Assembly: GCF_008039615.1 (NCBI RefSeq)
Contig: NZ_VDUZ01000004.1
Coordinates: 62,001 to 126,000, forward strand
Direction: 5' to 3'
DNA: 64,000 nucleotides
DNA from: Vineibacter terrae
GTDB taxonomy: Bacteria; Pseudomonadota; Alphaproteobacteria; Reyranellales; Reyranellaceae
Part shown: piece by piece, positions 43,528 to 52,347 of the stretch
Layout: each line of letters starts with the position of its first letter
How positions within the stretch are numbered: the first letter of the stretch is position 1
Translations under genes and position numbers: made by a program
Notes under the pieces: model-generated
Databases searched by the model: none
Told to the model about the DNA's origin: nothing
The model's input: the letters and a program-made list of their open reading frames with translations, nothing else

Positions 43528-44651
43528 ATGGAAGTCATGCGCGTTCTGATCTGTGGTGGCGGCGTCGTCGGCGCCGCAACCGCCTACTTTCTGAGCCGTC
43601 GCGGCGTCGAGGCGATCGTGATCGAGCGGACCGGCCTGGCGTGCGCGGCGTCGGGCAAGTCCGGCGGCTTTCTGGCGCTCGACTGGTGTGACGGCACGCC
43701 GCTGGCCCCCTTGGCGCGGCGCAGCTTCGCGCTGCATGCCGAGTTGGCGCGGACGGTCGACGACGCGTGGGATACCGGCGGCTGGCCACCTATGGCGGCC
43801 TCGCCGAAGCGGCTGGCGGTGCGCCCGCCGCGCGCCGGGACGGCGTGATGGGATGGCTGTCGGCGGATGTGCAGGTGACGCATCGCCTGGGCTCGGCGCA
43901 GACCACGGCCCAGGTCGATCCCGGCGCGTTCACGGCCGCCCTGATGCGCGCGGCCGAAGCGCATGGCGCCACGCTGCGCCGGGGGCAGGTCACCGGCCTG
44001 CTGCGCGGCGCGCAGGCCGCGCGCCTGGATGGCGTGATGGTTGACGACACCCCGGTTTCGGGCGACGCGGTCGTGATCGCCCTGGGGCCGTGGTCGATCC
44101 TGGCCACGCAATGGCTGACGCTGCCCGCCGTCTTCGGGCTGAAGGGCCATAGCCTGGTGTTCGAAACCGGCGCGCAGGTGCCGGCGCAGGCGCTGTTCCT
44201 CGATCTGCAGGAGGCCGACGGCACGGCGCTCACGCCCGAGCTGTTCCCGCGCGCCGACGGCACCACCTATGTCTGCGCCATCTCCAGCGAGGCGCCGCTG
44301 CCGCTCGACCCCGCCGACGTCGCGCCCGATGCCGGCGCGATCGAGCGCCTGGAAGCGATTTGCGGACGGCTGTCGCCGGTGCTGGGGCAGGCGCCGATCC
44401 GGGCCCGCCAGGCGTGCTACCGTCCGGTGACGCGCGACGGGCTGCCGCTGATCGGCCGCGTGCCGGGCATCGCCAATGCCTATGTCGCGACCGGGCACAG
44501 CATCTGGGGCATCCTCAACGCCCCGGCCACCGGCGAGGCGATGGCCGATCTGATCACAACAGGCGCCGCGGTCGCCGTGGACCTGAGGCCCTTCGATCCC
44601 GCCCGGCTGCCTCCGTTCGATCCGGCCCGGCTGCGGCTTGGCGAGCGGTGA
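43528..44651 (+). pseudogene. FAD-dependent oxidoreductase (DAO family) gene split by a frameshift
   Basis: The 5' frame begins MEVMRVLICGGGVVGAATAY, a Rossmann dinucleotide-binding start, and reads through ASGKSGGFLALDWCDGTPL to DDAW. The remainder is in another frame: GYRRLATYGGLAEAAG, GDAVVIALGPWS, RQACYRPVTRDGLPLIGRVP and the C-terminal FAD-binding VATGHSIWGILNAPATGEAM. The parts join exactly as DDAWGYRRLATYGG if one G is restored in the GGG run at 43768-43770. The enzyme would be an amino-acid-oxidase-like flavoprotein of about 374 residues. Real lesion or assembly error cannot be decided here. Confidence 0.82.
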
Positions 44652-44676
44652 GGGCGGCGCCGGCCGTCGTCCAGCG

Positions 44677-45324
44677 CTATCGCGGGAACAGGTGCCGGTA
44701 GGGCTCGGCCTCGGCGAGGACCCGCGCCACCGCCGGGCGCTGCGTCAGGCGGTCGAGATAGGAAGCGGCGTGCCGGTGGCTGCTGCGGAACGGCAGCACC
44801 TCGTTGGCATAGTACAGGGCCGGCAGGGCGGCACAGTCGGCCATGGTGAACATGTCGCCCATCGCCCAGGTGGTGTCGGCCGTCTGCTGGTCGATCACGT
44901 CGTAAGCGGTGCGCAGCTGGGCCTGGGCCTCGGCGACGCCGATCGGGTCGCGGCCGTCGGATGGACGCAGCCGGTTGGCGACGATGCGCTGCATCGGATA
45001 CGCGACATAGTGGTCATAGAAGCGATCGCGCAGGCGCGTCGCGAGGGCGAGGTCCGGATCGGCCGGCAGCAGCGCCGTGGCGCCCGGATAGTGCTGCGCC
45101 AGGTACTCGATGATGATGCTCGACTCGGGGACGGTGCGGTCGCGCGCATCGTCGCGCAGCACCGGCATCTTGCCGATCGGCCATAGCCGCTTGAAGGCCG
45201 CGTTGGCCGCCGGATCGCCGAGGTCGACGATGTGCGGCCTGAACGGCGTGCCGTTCTCGTAGAGGGCGATCAGCACCTTCTGGGCGAAGGCCGCCAGCGG
45301 GTGGCAATGCAGCGTGAGGGACAT
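44677..45324 (-). CDS. Glutathione S-transferase family protein
   Basis: A 215-residue GST. The thioredoxin-like domain is clear (LHCHPLAAFAQKVLIALYEN, cis-Pro in IGKMPVLRD, the Glu-Ser pair in VPESSIIIEYLAQ) and is followed by the all-helical C-terminal domain (MGDMFTMADCAALPALYYAN). The motif resembles the Nu/Beta-type bacterial GSTs that conjugate or reduce electrophiles. It is convergent with the flavoprotein gene (stops 26 bp apart) and follows the frameshifted LysR gene on the same strand, so could be one of its targets. Confidence 0.9.
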   Translation of the reverse strand: MSLTLHCHPLAAFAQKVLIALYENGTPFRPHIVDLGDPAANAAFKRLWPIGKMPVLRDDARDRTVPESSIIIEYLAQHYPGATALLPADPDLALATRLRDRFYDHYVAYPMQRIVANRLRPSDGRDPIGVAEAQAQLRTAYDVIDQQTADTTWAMGDMFTMADCAALPALYYANEVLPFRSSHRHAASYLDRLTQRPAVARVLAEAEPYRHLFPR

Positions 45325-45353
45325 GGCAGGCTCCGTCGATTGCGCTTGCGGCC

Positions 45354-45429
45354 GTCATCCTGAACGCAGCGCGGGATTTTTCAGCAGGGGCGCACGGCGT
45401 GCCTTGCTGGAAGGATCCCGCCCTGCGCT
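45354..45429. repeat. Degenerate REP-like element forming the tail of a LysR frame
   Basis: GTCATCCTGAACGCAGCGCG ... CGCACGGCGTGCC ... GGATCCCGCCCTGCGCT is a diverged version of the common palindrome: one arm word changed (CCTGAACGCAGCGCGGG), central stem kept. The LysR frame on the minus strand runs into it and uses its sequence for its last 20 or so residues and stop. Confidence 0.7.
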
Positions 45430-46373
45430 GGCGGCCGCAGCATCGCGCGCGCTTGCCGGGTGCCGCAACAGGCCGGCATGGATGGCCGGGCCATGCTTGC
45501 GCGCCAGCCGGCAGAAGGCGTCGCCCAGCGGCGCCTCGTCGGCCGGTCGCGCCAGCGCATGGTCGATGGTGTAGGGCACCACCGGCCGGAAGCGGCGCAC
45601 GGCGATGCCGGCGCCGGCCTGGATCGCGGTCATGGCCGTCATGTCGCCGACGATGGTGATGCCGACGCCTTCGGCCGCCAGCATGCAGGCGCTGAGCGCC
45701 GAGGTGGCCTCGGCCACGACCCGTGGCCGGCCGCTGCGGCGCTCGAAGGCACGGTCGATCGAGCGGCGCGCCGAGGGCACGGCGGCGAGGCCGATGAAGG
45801 GCTCGTCGGCGAGATCGTCGGCATGGATGGAGCGGGCGGCGCACAGGCGGTGGCCGGCCGGCAGCACGCAGGCCAGCTCGCCGGTGGCGAAGGGCGTGCT
45901 GACGACGATCGGGCGCGCCGCGCTGGGCGACTGGGTGAGGATCAGCACGTCGATGGCGCCGCTGCGGAAGTTCTCGATCAGCGGCCGCAGGTTGTCGGCG
46001 TCGAGCATGACGACGACGTCAGGTGCGCGGCCCGGAACAGCGCCAGCAGCTGCGGCACGAAGCCCATCGCCAGCATTGGGCTGCAGCCGATCACCAGGCG
46101 TGCCGGCGCGGCGGTGCGCAGCGCCTGCGCCACCGAGGTGAGCCGCTCGATGCCGACCCAGGCGCGCTGGACCTCGCGATGCAGCACGAGGGCGGCGGCG
46201 GTCGGCACGATGCGCCCGGCCGCGCGCTCGAACAGCGCATAGCCCAGCGTGCGCTCCAGCGCGCCGATCAGCTTGCTGATCGTCGGCTGCGACACGCGCA
46301 GGCGCGCGGCGGCGCGGCTGAACGTGCCGGCCTCGATCACGGCCTGGAACGCCTCAATCTGCCGCAGATGCAT
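45355..46373 (-). pseudogene. LysR-family regulator gene split by a frameshift
   Basis: The 5' part encodes the LysR HTH (MHLRQIEAFQAVIEAGTFSR, then RLRVSQPTISKLIGALERTL) to LLALFRAAH. The effector domain continues in another frame (VVVMLDADNLRPLIENFRSG through VVPYTIDHALARP). Restoring one C in CACCTGACGTC joins them as HPDVVVMLDADN. The reconstructed protein is a close paralogue of the intact LysR gene upstream. The C-terminal end is encoded by a degenerate REP element, so the original stop is probably lost. Overlaps the paralogue's 3' end by 20 bp. Confidence 0.8.
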
Positions 46374-47340
46374 GGCGCTGGCCCAGGTCGGGGCTGGTGA
46401 AGGCGATGCCGCCCAGCCAGCGGCGCACGATGGCGTCATGGACGGCAGCGCCGCGCTCCAGCGCCAGGTGCGCCAGGAGCGACGGCAGGGCCTGCTCGTG
46501 CGCCGCCTTGGAGAGCGCATAGCCGATCGTGTAGGGCACGATCGGCCGGAAGGGCCGGGCGACGATGGCGGCGCCGGCCTGCAGGGCGGCGGCGGCCGCG
46601 AGATCCGGCACCAGGCTGACGCCGATGCGCGACGCCGCCAGCATGCAGGCGCCCAGACCCGTGGTGGCCTCGGCGACCAGGCGTGGCCGGCGCGGCTCGC
46701 GGTCGAACAGCAGGTCGACGCCGCGGCGTGTGTCGGCGCCGGACAGCAGGCCGATAAAGGCCTCGTCGGCGAGGTCTTGCGGGCGCAGCACCTCGGCGTT
46801 GCACAAACGGTGGCCGACGGGCAGGACGCAGACGGTCTCGCCGCTGGCGATGGTCGCGCCGGCGCCGGCCGGCGGCGGGTGCAGGTCGTGCAGCGAGCGG
46901 GCCGCGAAGCTGATGTCGACCGCGCCGGCCGACAGCGCCTCAGCCAGGATGCGGTGGTTCTCGGCCTCGAGCGTGAGCTCGATGCCCGGCCGCTGGGCGG
47001 TCAGCAGCGCCAGCAGCTTGGGCACGAAGCCCAGCGACAGCACCGGGTCGGCGCCGACCAGCAGCCGTCCGGCGGCGGGCGCCAGCGGCGATTGCGCCGC
47101 CGACGTCAGCCGGTCGATCCCGCGCCAGGCGCGATGCACCTCGTGATAGAGCACCAGGGCCCGCGGCGTCGGCACGGCCTGGCCGCCGCTGCGCTGGAAC
47201 AGCTTGTAGCCCAGGGCCCGTTCCAGGCTCTGGATCAGCTTGCTGATGGTGGGCTGGGAAACCCTGATGCAGGCGGCCGCCGCGCTGAAGGTTCCCTGCT
47301 CGATCACGGCCTGGAACGCTTCGATCTGGCGCAGGATCAT
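46354..47340 (-). CDS. LysR-family transcriptional regulator
   Basis: A 328-residue LysR regulator with N-terminal HTH (LRQIEAFQAVIEQGTFSAAA, then CIRVSQPTISKLIQSLERAL) and a complete periplasmic-binding-like effector domain (LGFVPKLLALLTAQRPGIEL, ADPVLS, CVLPVGHRLCNAEVLRPQDL, PFRPIVPYTIGYALS). It is the intact tandem paralogue of the frameshifted gene that follows it. The effector and target genes are unknown; the GST gene downstream is a candidate. Confidence 0.88.
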   Translation of the reverse strand: MILRQIEAFQAVIEQGTFSAAAACIRVSQPTISKLIQSLERALGYKLFQRSGGQAVPTPRALVLYHEVHRAWRGIDRLTSAAQSPLAPAAGRLLVGADPVLSLGFVPKLLALLTAQRPGIELTLEAENHRILAEALSAGAVDISFAARSLHDLHPPPAGAGATIASGETVCVLPVGHRLCNAEVLRPQDLADEAFIGLLSGADTRRGVDLLFDREPRRPRLVAEATTGLGACMLAASRIGVSLVPDLAAAAALQAGAAIVARPFRPIVPYTIGYALSKAAHEQALPSLLAHLALERGAAVHDAIVRRWLGGIAFTSPDLGQRHASAAD

Positions 47341-47342
47341 CG

Positions 47343-47465
47343 GCGGCCTCCCCCTCGGCGCCCGGATGGTCGAACCTGGTCATCGACCCGGTCTTCAACG
47401 GCCTGCACGGCGAGCCCGGGTTCCGGCGTCTGGTCGACCGTCTGGGCTTCCGGCTCGCCTTCTGA
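47343..47465 (+). pseudogene. Short relic resembling the C-terminus of a TPR/cyclase-type protein
   Basis: A plus-strand frame reads SNLVIDPVFNGLHGEPGFRR then LVDRLGFRLAF and a stop. The pattern 'DPVF..L...PGFRRLVDRLGF' is like the closing segment of TPR/TolB-cyclase or winged-helix/TPR proteins, where a short 'DPRF..LL.RMG' motif ends the protein. No upstream continuation is present, so it looks like a remnant, possibly from a duplicated copy of the cyclase gene that follows. Low confidence. Confidence 0.3.
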
Positions 47466-47550
47466 CCCGCAGCTGACATTGACCACCATTGCCTCTGATG
47501 CGTCTCGTCCCTACAGTGCAAAAGCACCGGATGCGATTTGGGGGACTGAC

Positions 47551-49308
47551 GTGCCCCGCGAGCTGCGACGACTGGCGGCGATCGTATCAGCCGATGTGGC
47601 AGGGTACTCCCGCCTCATGGGCCGCGATGAGAGCGGCACGCTGGCCGCGCTCAAGGCGCTGCGGCACGACCTGATCGACCCCAGGATCGCCGAGCATGGT
47701 GGCCGGATTGTGAAGACAACCGGCGACGGCCTGCTGCTGGAGTTCGCCAGCGTGGTCGAGGCCGTGCGCTGCGTCGTCGACGTGCAGACGGCCATGGCGA
47801 CGCACAACGCGGACCTGCCGGCGGAGCGACGCATTGAGCTGCGCGTCGGCGTGAATGTCGGCGACATCATCATCGATGGCGACGATATCTTCGGCGACGG
47901 CGTCAACGTGGCGGCGCGGCTGCAGGCGCTGGCGACACCGGGTGGCATCTGCGTCTCGGGCCATGTGCAGGAAGACGTGCGCGGCAAGCTGGACGTCGCC
48001 TTCGAGGATGCCGGCGAGCAGCAGCTCAAGAACATTGCCTGGCCGGTGCGGATCTACAGAACCAGATCAGGCGGCGCGACGCCGGCGACGCCGCAGCCAT
48101 CACTGGCGCAGCCGGACAAGCCGTCGATCGCGGTGCTGCCGTTCCAGAACATGAGCGGCGATGCCGAGCAGGAATACTTCGCCGACGGCATCACCGAGGA
48201 CATCATCGCGGCGTTGTCGCGCATCTCCTCGCTGTTCGTGATCGCCCGCAACTCCAGCTTCGCCTACAAGGGCAAGGCTATCGACATCCGCCAGATCGGC
48301 CGCGAGCTGGGCGTGCGCTACGTGCTTGAGGGCAGCGTGCGCAAGGCTGGCCGGCGGCTGCGCATCAGCGGCCAGCTCGTCGAGGCCGAGACGGGCTCCC
48401 ATCTCTGGGTGGACAGGTTCGACAGCGTCCTGGAGGACGTGTTCGATCTGCAGGATCGGGTGACCATGGCAGTCGCCGGCGCGATCGAGCCTTCGGTGAC
48501 TCAAGCCGAGATCAGGCGCGCGGATCGCAAGCCCACCGAAAACCTGCAAGCCTACGACTTGCTGATGCGCGCGCTTGGCGAGCAGCAGCTCTATTCGCGC
48601 GAAGCCATCGATCGCGCCATGCGGATGGCGCGCCGGGCCGTGGAACTGGATCCGCGCTACGCGCAGGCCTATGCCTGCCTTGCGGGCTGGGCCGGTTTCC
48701 GGAAGATCAACGGCTGGATGGAGGATGATGCCGGGGAGACGGCCGAGGGTGCGCGCTTCGCGCATCAGGCGGTGCAGCTGGCGCCCAACGATTCGATCGC
48801 GCTGACCCTGGCGGCCCTTGGCCTGGCCCATCTCGATCGCGATCTGGCGACGGCCATTGCGTGGCTCGACCGGGCGATCGCGCTCAATCCCAACTGGGCG
48901 CTCGCATACGGCTGGGGCGCGCTCGTGCGGACTTTTGCGGGCGACTACGCCACGGCCATTGTTCATGCCGATCGGGCCATGCGCCTGAGCCCGTTCGATC
49001 CGTTTTCCTTCGCATTCAGCCTGGCGCGAGGAGTCAGCCATTTGTTCCAGGGGCAGGTGCCGGAAGCGGTGGCATGGCTGCGCAAGTCGACGCGGGAAAA
49101 CCCACGCAACATCACGACATTCCTTTGCCTCGCGAGTGCGCTGGCGCGTGCCGGACAGATCGAGGAAGCCCGGGCGGCGATCCGGCGCCTCCTGGAACTG
49201 GACGCGACGGCCATTGCGAGGTGGCGGCGGGACCCCCGTCGGCTCTATCCCGAGGCTGATCACGCGTACCTGATGGAGGGCGCGCGCCTGGCCGGCCTGC
49301 CGGAATGA
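47551..49308 (+). CDS. Class III adenylate/guanylate cyclase with TolB-like and TPR regions
   Basis: A 585-residue cytosolic signalling protein. The cyclase domain fills residues 1-170: AAIVSADVAGYSRLMGRDES carries metal-ligand Asp14, TTGDGLLLEF the second Asp (59), and VGVNVGDIIIDGDDIFGDGV with NVAARLQALA the dimer/substrate part. From about residue 190 a TolB-N-like region begins (KPSIAVLPFQNMSGDAEQEY, then IGRELGVRYVLEGSVRKAGR) and TPR-like helices run to the end. The start is a GTG; no ATG occurs nearby in the frame. This layout is common in rhizobia and relatives. It would make cAMP (or cGMP) from a nucleotide triphosphate. Confidence 0.9.
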   Translation: MPRELRRLAAIVSADVAGYSRLMGRDESGTLAALKALRHDLIDPRIAEHGGRIVKTTGDGLLLEFASVVEAVRCVVDVQTAMATHNADLPAERRIELRVGVNVGDIIIDGDDIFGDGVNVAARLQALATPGGICVSGHVQEDVRGKLDVAFEDAGEQQLKNIAWPVRIYRTRSGGATPATPQPSLAQPDKPSIAVLPFQNMSGDAEQEYFADGITEDIIAALSRISSLFVIARNSSFAYKGKAIDIRQIGRELGVRYVLEGSVRKAGRRLRISGQLVEAETGSHLWVDRFDSVLEDVFDLQDRVTMAVAGAIEPSVTQAEIRRADRKPTENLQAYDLLMRALGEQQLYSREAIDRAMRMARRAVELDPRYAQAYACLAGWAGFRKINGWMEDDAGETAEGARFAHQAVQLAPNDSIALTLAALGLAHLDRDLATAIAWLDRAIALNPNWALAYGWGALVRTFAGDYATAIVHADRAMRLSPFDPFSFAFSLARGVSHLFQGQVPEAVAWLRKSTRENPRNITTFLCLASALARAGQIEEARAAIRRLLELDATAIARWRRDPRRLYPEADHAYLMEGARLAGLPE

Positions 49309-49507
49309 CGACTGCGCCCCAGCGAGATGCGATCTTGGCAGGATACGTCGGCGCCGATCGTTCGGTGGGCCGAAACGCATGGTTCGATAGAAAGCACTCG
49401 TCGGTCGCGAGGTTTGGCGTAGGTTGATCCGGCAGACGCGATCGATCGCGATCCGGCGCTGCAGGCGTATCCCGTCGCCATCACACCACTGAGCTAAGGA
49501 GGCAGCC

Positions 49508-50149
49508 ATGGCCAGCGAGCCCATGCGCGACCCCGTCAAGGATCGTCTTCTGACACCGCAGAATTCGGCCTTCATCATCATCGACTACCAGCCGGTCCAG
49601 GTGAACTCGATCGCCTCGATGGACCGCCAGCTCCTGGTCAACAACATTGTCGGCGCCTGCAAGGCGGCCGTCGCCTACGGCCTGCCGATCGTGCACTCGA
49701 CGGTCAACGTCAAGACCGGCCTGAACAAGCCGCCGATCCCGCAGGTCGCCAAGGCGCTGGCCAAGATCCCGACTTACGACCGCACCACGATCAATTCCTG
49801 GGAGGATGTCGAGTTCCGTCAGGCCGTCGAGAAGACCGGCCGCAAGAAGCTGATCATGACGGCGCTGTGGACCGAGGCCTGCCTGACCTTCCCGGCGATC
49901 GATGCGCTGGCGGAGGGCTACGAGGTCTATGTCGTGGCCGATGCCGTCGGCGGCACATCGGTCGCCGCGCACGAGGCGGCGCTGCGCCGCATCGAGCAGG
50001 CGGGCGGCAGGATGATCAGCGTGCCGCAGCTGTTCTGCGAGCTGCAGCGCGACTGGTCGCGTAAGGAGACGGTGCCGGCCTTCATGAACCTGTTCATCGA
50101 GACCGGCGGCACCGCCGGCATCCAGTTCTCCTACGACCGCACCGAGTGA
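49508..50149 (+). CDS. Isochorismatase-like (cysteine) hydrolase
   Basis: A 213-residue hydrolase of the YcaC/isochorismatase fold. The catalytic Asp is in SAFIIIDYQPVQ, the Lys in the middle region (KALAKIPTYDRTTINSW) and the nucleophile Cys in ALWTEACLTFPAIDAL with VGGTSVAAHEAALRRI following. A very good ribosome site (AAGGAGGCAGCC) precedes the ATG. The substrate is not identified; YcaC-type enzymes are broadly distributed amide or ester hydrolases. Confidence 0.9.
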   Translation: MASEPMRDPVKDRLLTPQNSAFIIIDYQPVQVNSIASMDRQLLVNNIVGACKAAVAYGLPIVHSTVNVKTGLNKPPIPQVAKALAKIPTYDRTTINSWEDVEFRQAVEKTGRKKLIMTALWTEACLTFPAIDALAEGYEVYVVADAVGGTSVAAHEAALRRIEQAGGRMISVPQLFCELQRDWSRKETVPAFMNLFIETGGTAGIQFSYDRTE

Positions 50150-50369
50150 CCGATGGAGCCGGCGCCGCCCGCGCATGGGTGGCGCCGGCCGCAAGGCACA
50201 CAGCGCCGTGTTCCCATGACAGTTGCGGCAACCGGATCACGCCGCAGTGCAATGCAATCCTTATGAAACTTAGGTTTTGGCTCATCTCGAGCACGAGGCA
50301 AGTAGCAGCCGGACGAACAAACGGATACATTGCTCCCACACGGACGGTGTGCCGGGAGCTCCTTAGACG

Positions 50370-51452
50370 ATGTCGTGTCCTATCCGCAACGTGCTCCAGG
50401 CACGGGCCCTGGCGTGGGGTGCCGCCGCCGTCCTGGGGGCATGGGCATGCGCCACCCCGGCCATGGCCCAGCCGGCGCGGCTGGCGCTGGTGATCGCGAA
50501 CGCCACCTACACCACCTTGCCGGCCGTGCCGGTGTGCACGACGGCGGCGCGCTCGGTCGCCGAGAAGCTGCGGGCCGCTTCCTACGACGTCATCGAGCGC
50601 AACGATGTCACGACCGGCGGCTTCGATGGCGCGGTGGCCGACTTCTCCACCCGCCTGACCCAGTCGCCCGGCGCGACGGCGTTCATCTATGTCTGCTCGC
50701 GCGGCGCCAGCCTCAACGACCGGGCCTTCGTCGTCCCGGTCTCGGCGACGCTGGAACGGCCGACGGACCTTTTCACCCAGGGCGTCCTGGCCAAGTCGCT
50801 TTACGATACGGTGCAGCGCGGCCGCGCCGGCACGGCGGTGGTTGCCCTCGACCTGGTGCCGCCGGCGACCGGCCCGCGCCCGACCGGCTTCGACACCATC
50901 GCCGAAGGCATAACCCTGGAAGGCCTGGCCGCGGTCACGGTGATCGAGCCTGCGCCCACCACCGTCTTCACGCGCCTGTCGGAAGCACTGGTGTCGGCGC
51001 TGGGGCGGCCCACCCTGACCAGCGGCGCGTTGCTGGCAGCCGCCCAGGAGCAGCTTGGCGCGGGCTCCGGCAGCGCGACCATCGCGATGCGCCAGCCGAA
51101 GGCGTCCGGGCTCGTCGTCGGCAAGGCCCCGACGCCGCCACCACCGCCACCGCCGCCACCACCACCACCACCGGTCACGACGGTCGAGCCGCCGCCACCG
51201 CCGCCACCCCCGACGACGACAACGACGACGCCGACATCCCCGGGCCTGCCGGAAGAGCACCTGATGACGCTCGATGACCGCCGCCGGGTCCAGGAGGCCT
51301 TGCGTAACCTTGGTTACTATTCGTTACCTGTCGATGGCGTGTTCGGTCCTGAAACCAGGGCGGCCATTCGCAAGTATCAGATGCAGCTCATGGCGGAGCC
51401 CACCGGACGCTTGACCGCCGAGCAGGCCACGCTCCTGGTGTCCCGACGGTAA
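50370..51452 (+). CDS. Secreted caspase-fold pseudoenzyme with Pro-rich linker and peptidoglycan-binding-like tail
   Basis: A 360-residue exported protein. Signal peptide (AWGAAAVLGAWACATPAMA, about residues 15-34), then a caspase-like p20 fold (RLALVIANATYTTLPAVPVC, AARSVAEKLRAASYDVIERN, GATAFIYVCSRGASLNDRAF). At the catalytic-His position, where the family usually has GHG, it reads SRG (around 110-112). The DxC nucleophile position reads ALDLVPPA (about 159-166). So the catalytic pair appears lost. A Pro/Thr-rich linker (about 239-290) leads to a PG_binding_1-like domain (299-355: RRVQEALRNLGYYSLPVDGV, FGPETRAAIRKYQ). First gene of a three-gene operon with a haem sensor and a kinase. Confidence 0.82.
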   Translation: MSCPIRNVLQARALAWGAAAVLGAWACATPAMAQPARLALVIANATYTTLPAVPVCTTAARSVAEKLRAASYDVIERNDVTTGGFDGAVADFSTRLTQSPGATAFIYVCSRGASLNDRAFVVPVSATLERPTDLFTQGVLAKSLYDTVQRGRAGTAVVALDLVPPATGPRPTGFDTIAEGITLEGLAAVTVIEPAPTTVFTRLSEALVSALGRPTLTSGALLAAAQEQLGAGSGSATIAMRQPKASGLVVGKAPTPPPPPPPPPPPPPVTTVEPPPPPPPPTTTTTTPTSPGLPEEHLMTLDDRRRVQEALRNLGYYSLPVDGVFGPETRAAIRKYQMQLMAEPTGRLTAEQATLLVSRR

Positions 51453-51467
51453 GGGAGATTTCGTGTC

Positions 51468-52343
51468 ATGGGGCTGAAGACGAAGTTCAACCTGGGAATG
51501 GGCGTCGCCTTTCTGGTCGGCCTGGGGCTGGCCGCCTTCATGTTCAACCAGGTCCTGCGCGACGGCGCACGGCAGGCGGCCCTGCGCGATGCCGGCATGA
51601 TCCTGGCGCAGGCGGCGGCGGTGCGCGGCTATACCGCCACCGAGGTCGCGCCGCTGCTGCGCGAGCAGCTCAAGACGCGCTTCCTGCCGCATTCGGTGCC
51701 GTCGTGGTCGGCCCAGACCGTATGGCGGGGCATGCAGTCGCAGTTCTCCGACTACAGCTACAAGGAAGCGGCGCTGAACCCGACCAATCCCTCCGACCGC
51801 GCCACCGACTGGGAGGCCGACATCATCGAGCAGTTCCGCCGCGACCCGAAGCTGGCCCAGTTCGCGTCGGTGCGCGACACGCCGACCGGTGCCGTGCTCT
51901 CCCTGTCGCGGCCGCTGCGCATCGCCAACCAGGCCTGCCTGAGCTGCCACACGACGGCGGCCGAGGCGCCGCAGACCATGGTCGACCTGTACGGCCCGGC
52001 CAACGGCTTCGGCTGGAAGCTCAACGAGACGGTCGGGGCCCAGATCGCGTCGGTGCCGCTGGCGGTGACGACCCGTCAGGCTGACGAGCTGCTGAAGCTG
52101 TATATCGGCGGCCTGGTCGCGGTGTTCGCGGTGATCGCCATCCTGCTCAACGTGATGCTGCACTACATCATCGTGAAGCCGGTCCGGCAGATCTCGGCGG
52201 CGGCCAACGACATCAGCATGGGCAACATGAACGCGCCCGAGGTCGAAGCCAGAGGCAGCGACGAGATCGCCTCGCTGACCGAATCGTTCAACCGCATGCG
52301 GCGCAGCCTGGCAAGCGCCATGGGGCTGCTCGGCAGCACGTAG
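51468..52343 (+). CDS. Membrane c-type-haem sensor (DUF3365/Tll0287-like) with HAMP domain
   Basis: A 291-residue membrane sensor. An N-terminal span (residues 9-27) is followed by a periplasmic domain of about 180 residues with one c-haem site CLSCH (Cys157/Cys160/His161). A second span (212-232) leads to a HAMP domain (VKPVRQISAAANDISMGNMN, then GSDEIASLTESFNRMRRSLA). There is no catalytic output domain, so the signal would pass to a partner, presumably the kinase whose gene begins four bases later. Redox or ligand sensing in the periplasm is inferred from the haem. Second gene of the operon, 15 bp after the caspase-fold gene. Confidence 0.88.
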   Translation: MGLKTKFNLGMGVAFLVGLGLAAFMFNQVLRDGARQAALRDAGMILAQAAAVRGYTATEVAPLLREQLKTRFLPHSVPSWSAQTVWRGMQSQFSDYSYKEAALNPTNPSDRATDWEADIIEQFRRDPKLAQFASVRDTPTGAVLSLSRPLRIANQACLSCHTTAAEAPQTMVDLYGPANGFGWKLNETVGAQIASVPLAVTTRQADELLKLYIGGLVAVFAVIAILLNVMLHYIIVKPVRQISAAANDISMGNMNAPEVEARGSDEIASLTESFNRMRRSLASAMGLLGST

Positions 52344-52347
52344 ATCG

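Noticed and set aside
50370-51452. Active metacaspase
   Set aside because: The positions for catalytic His and Cys read SRG and LDLVPP, so protease activity is not supported.
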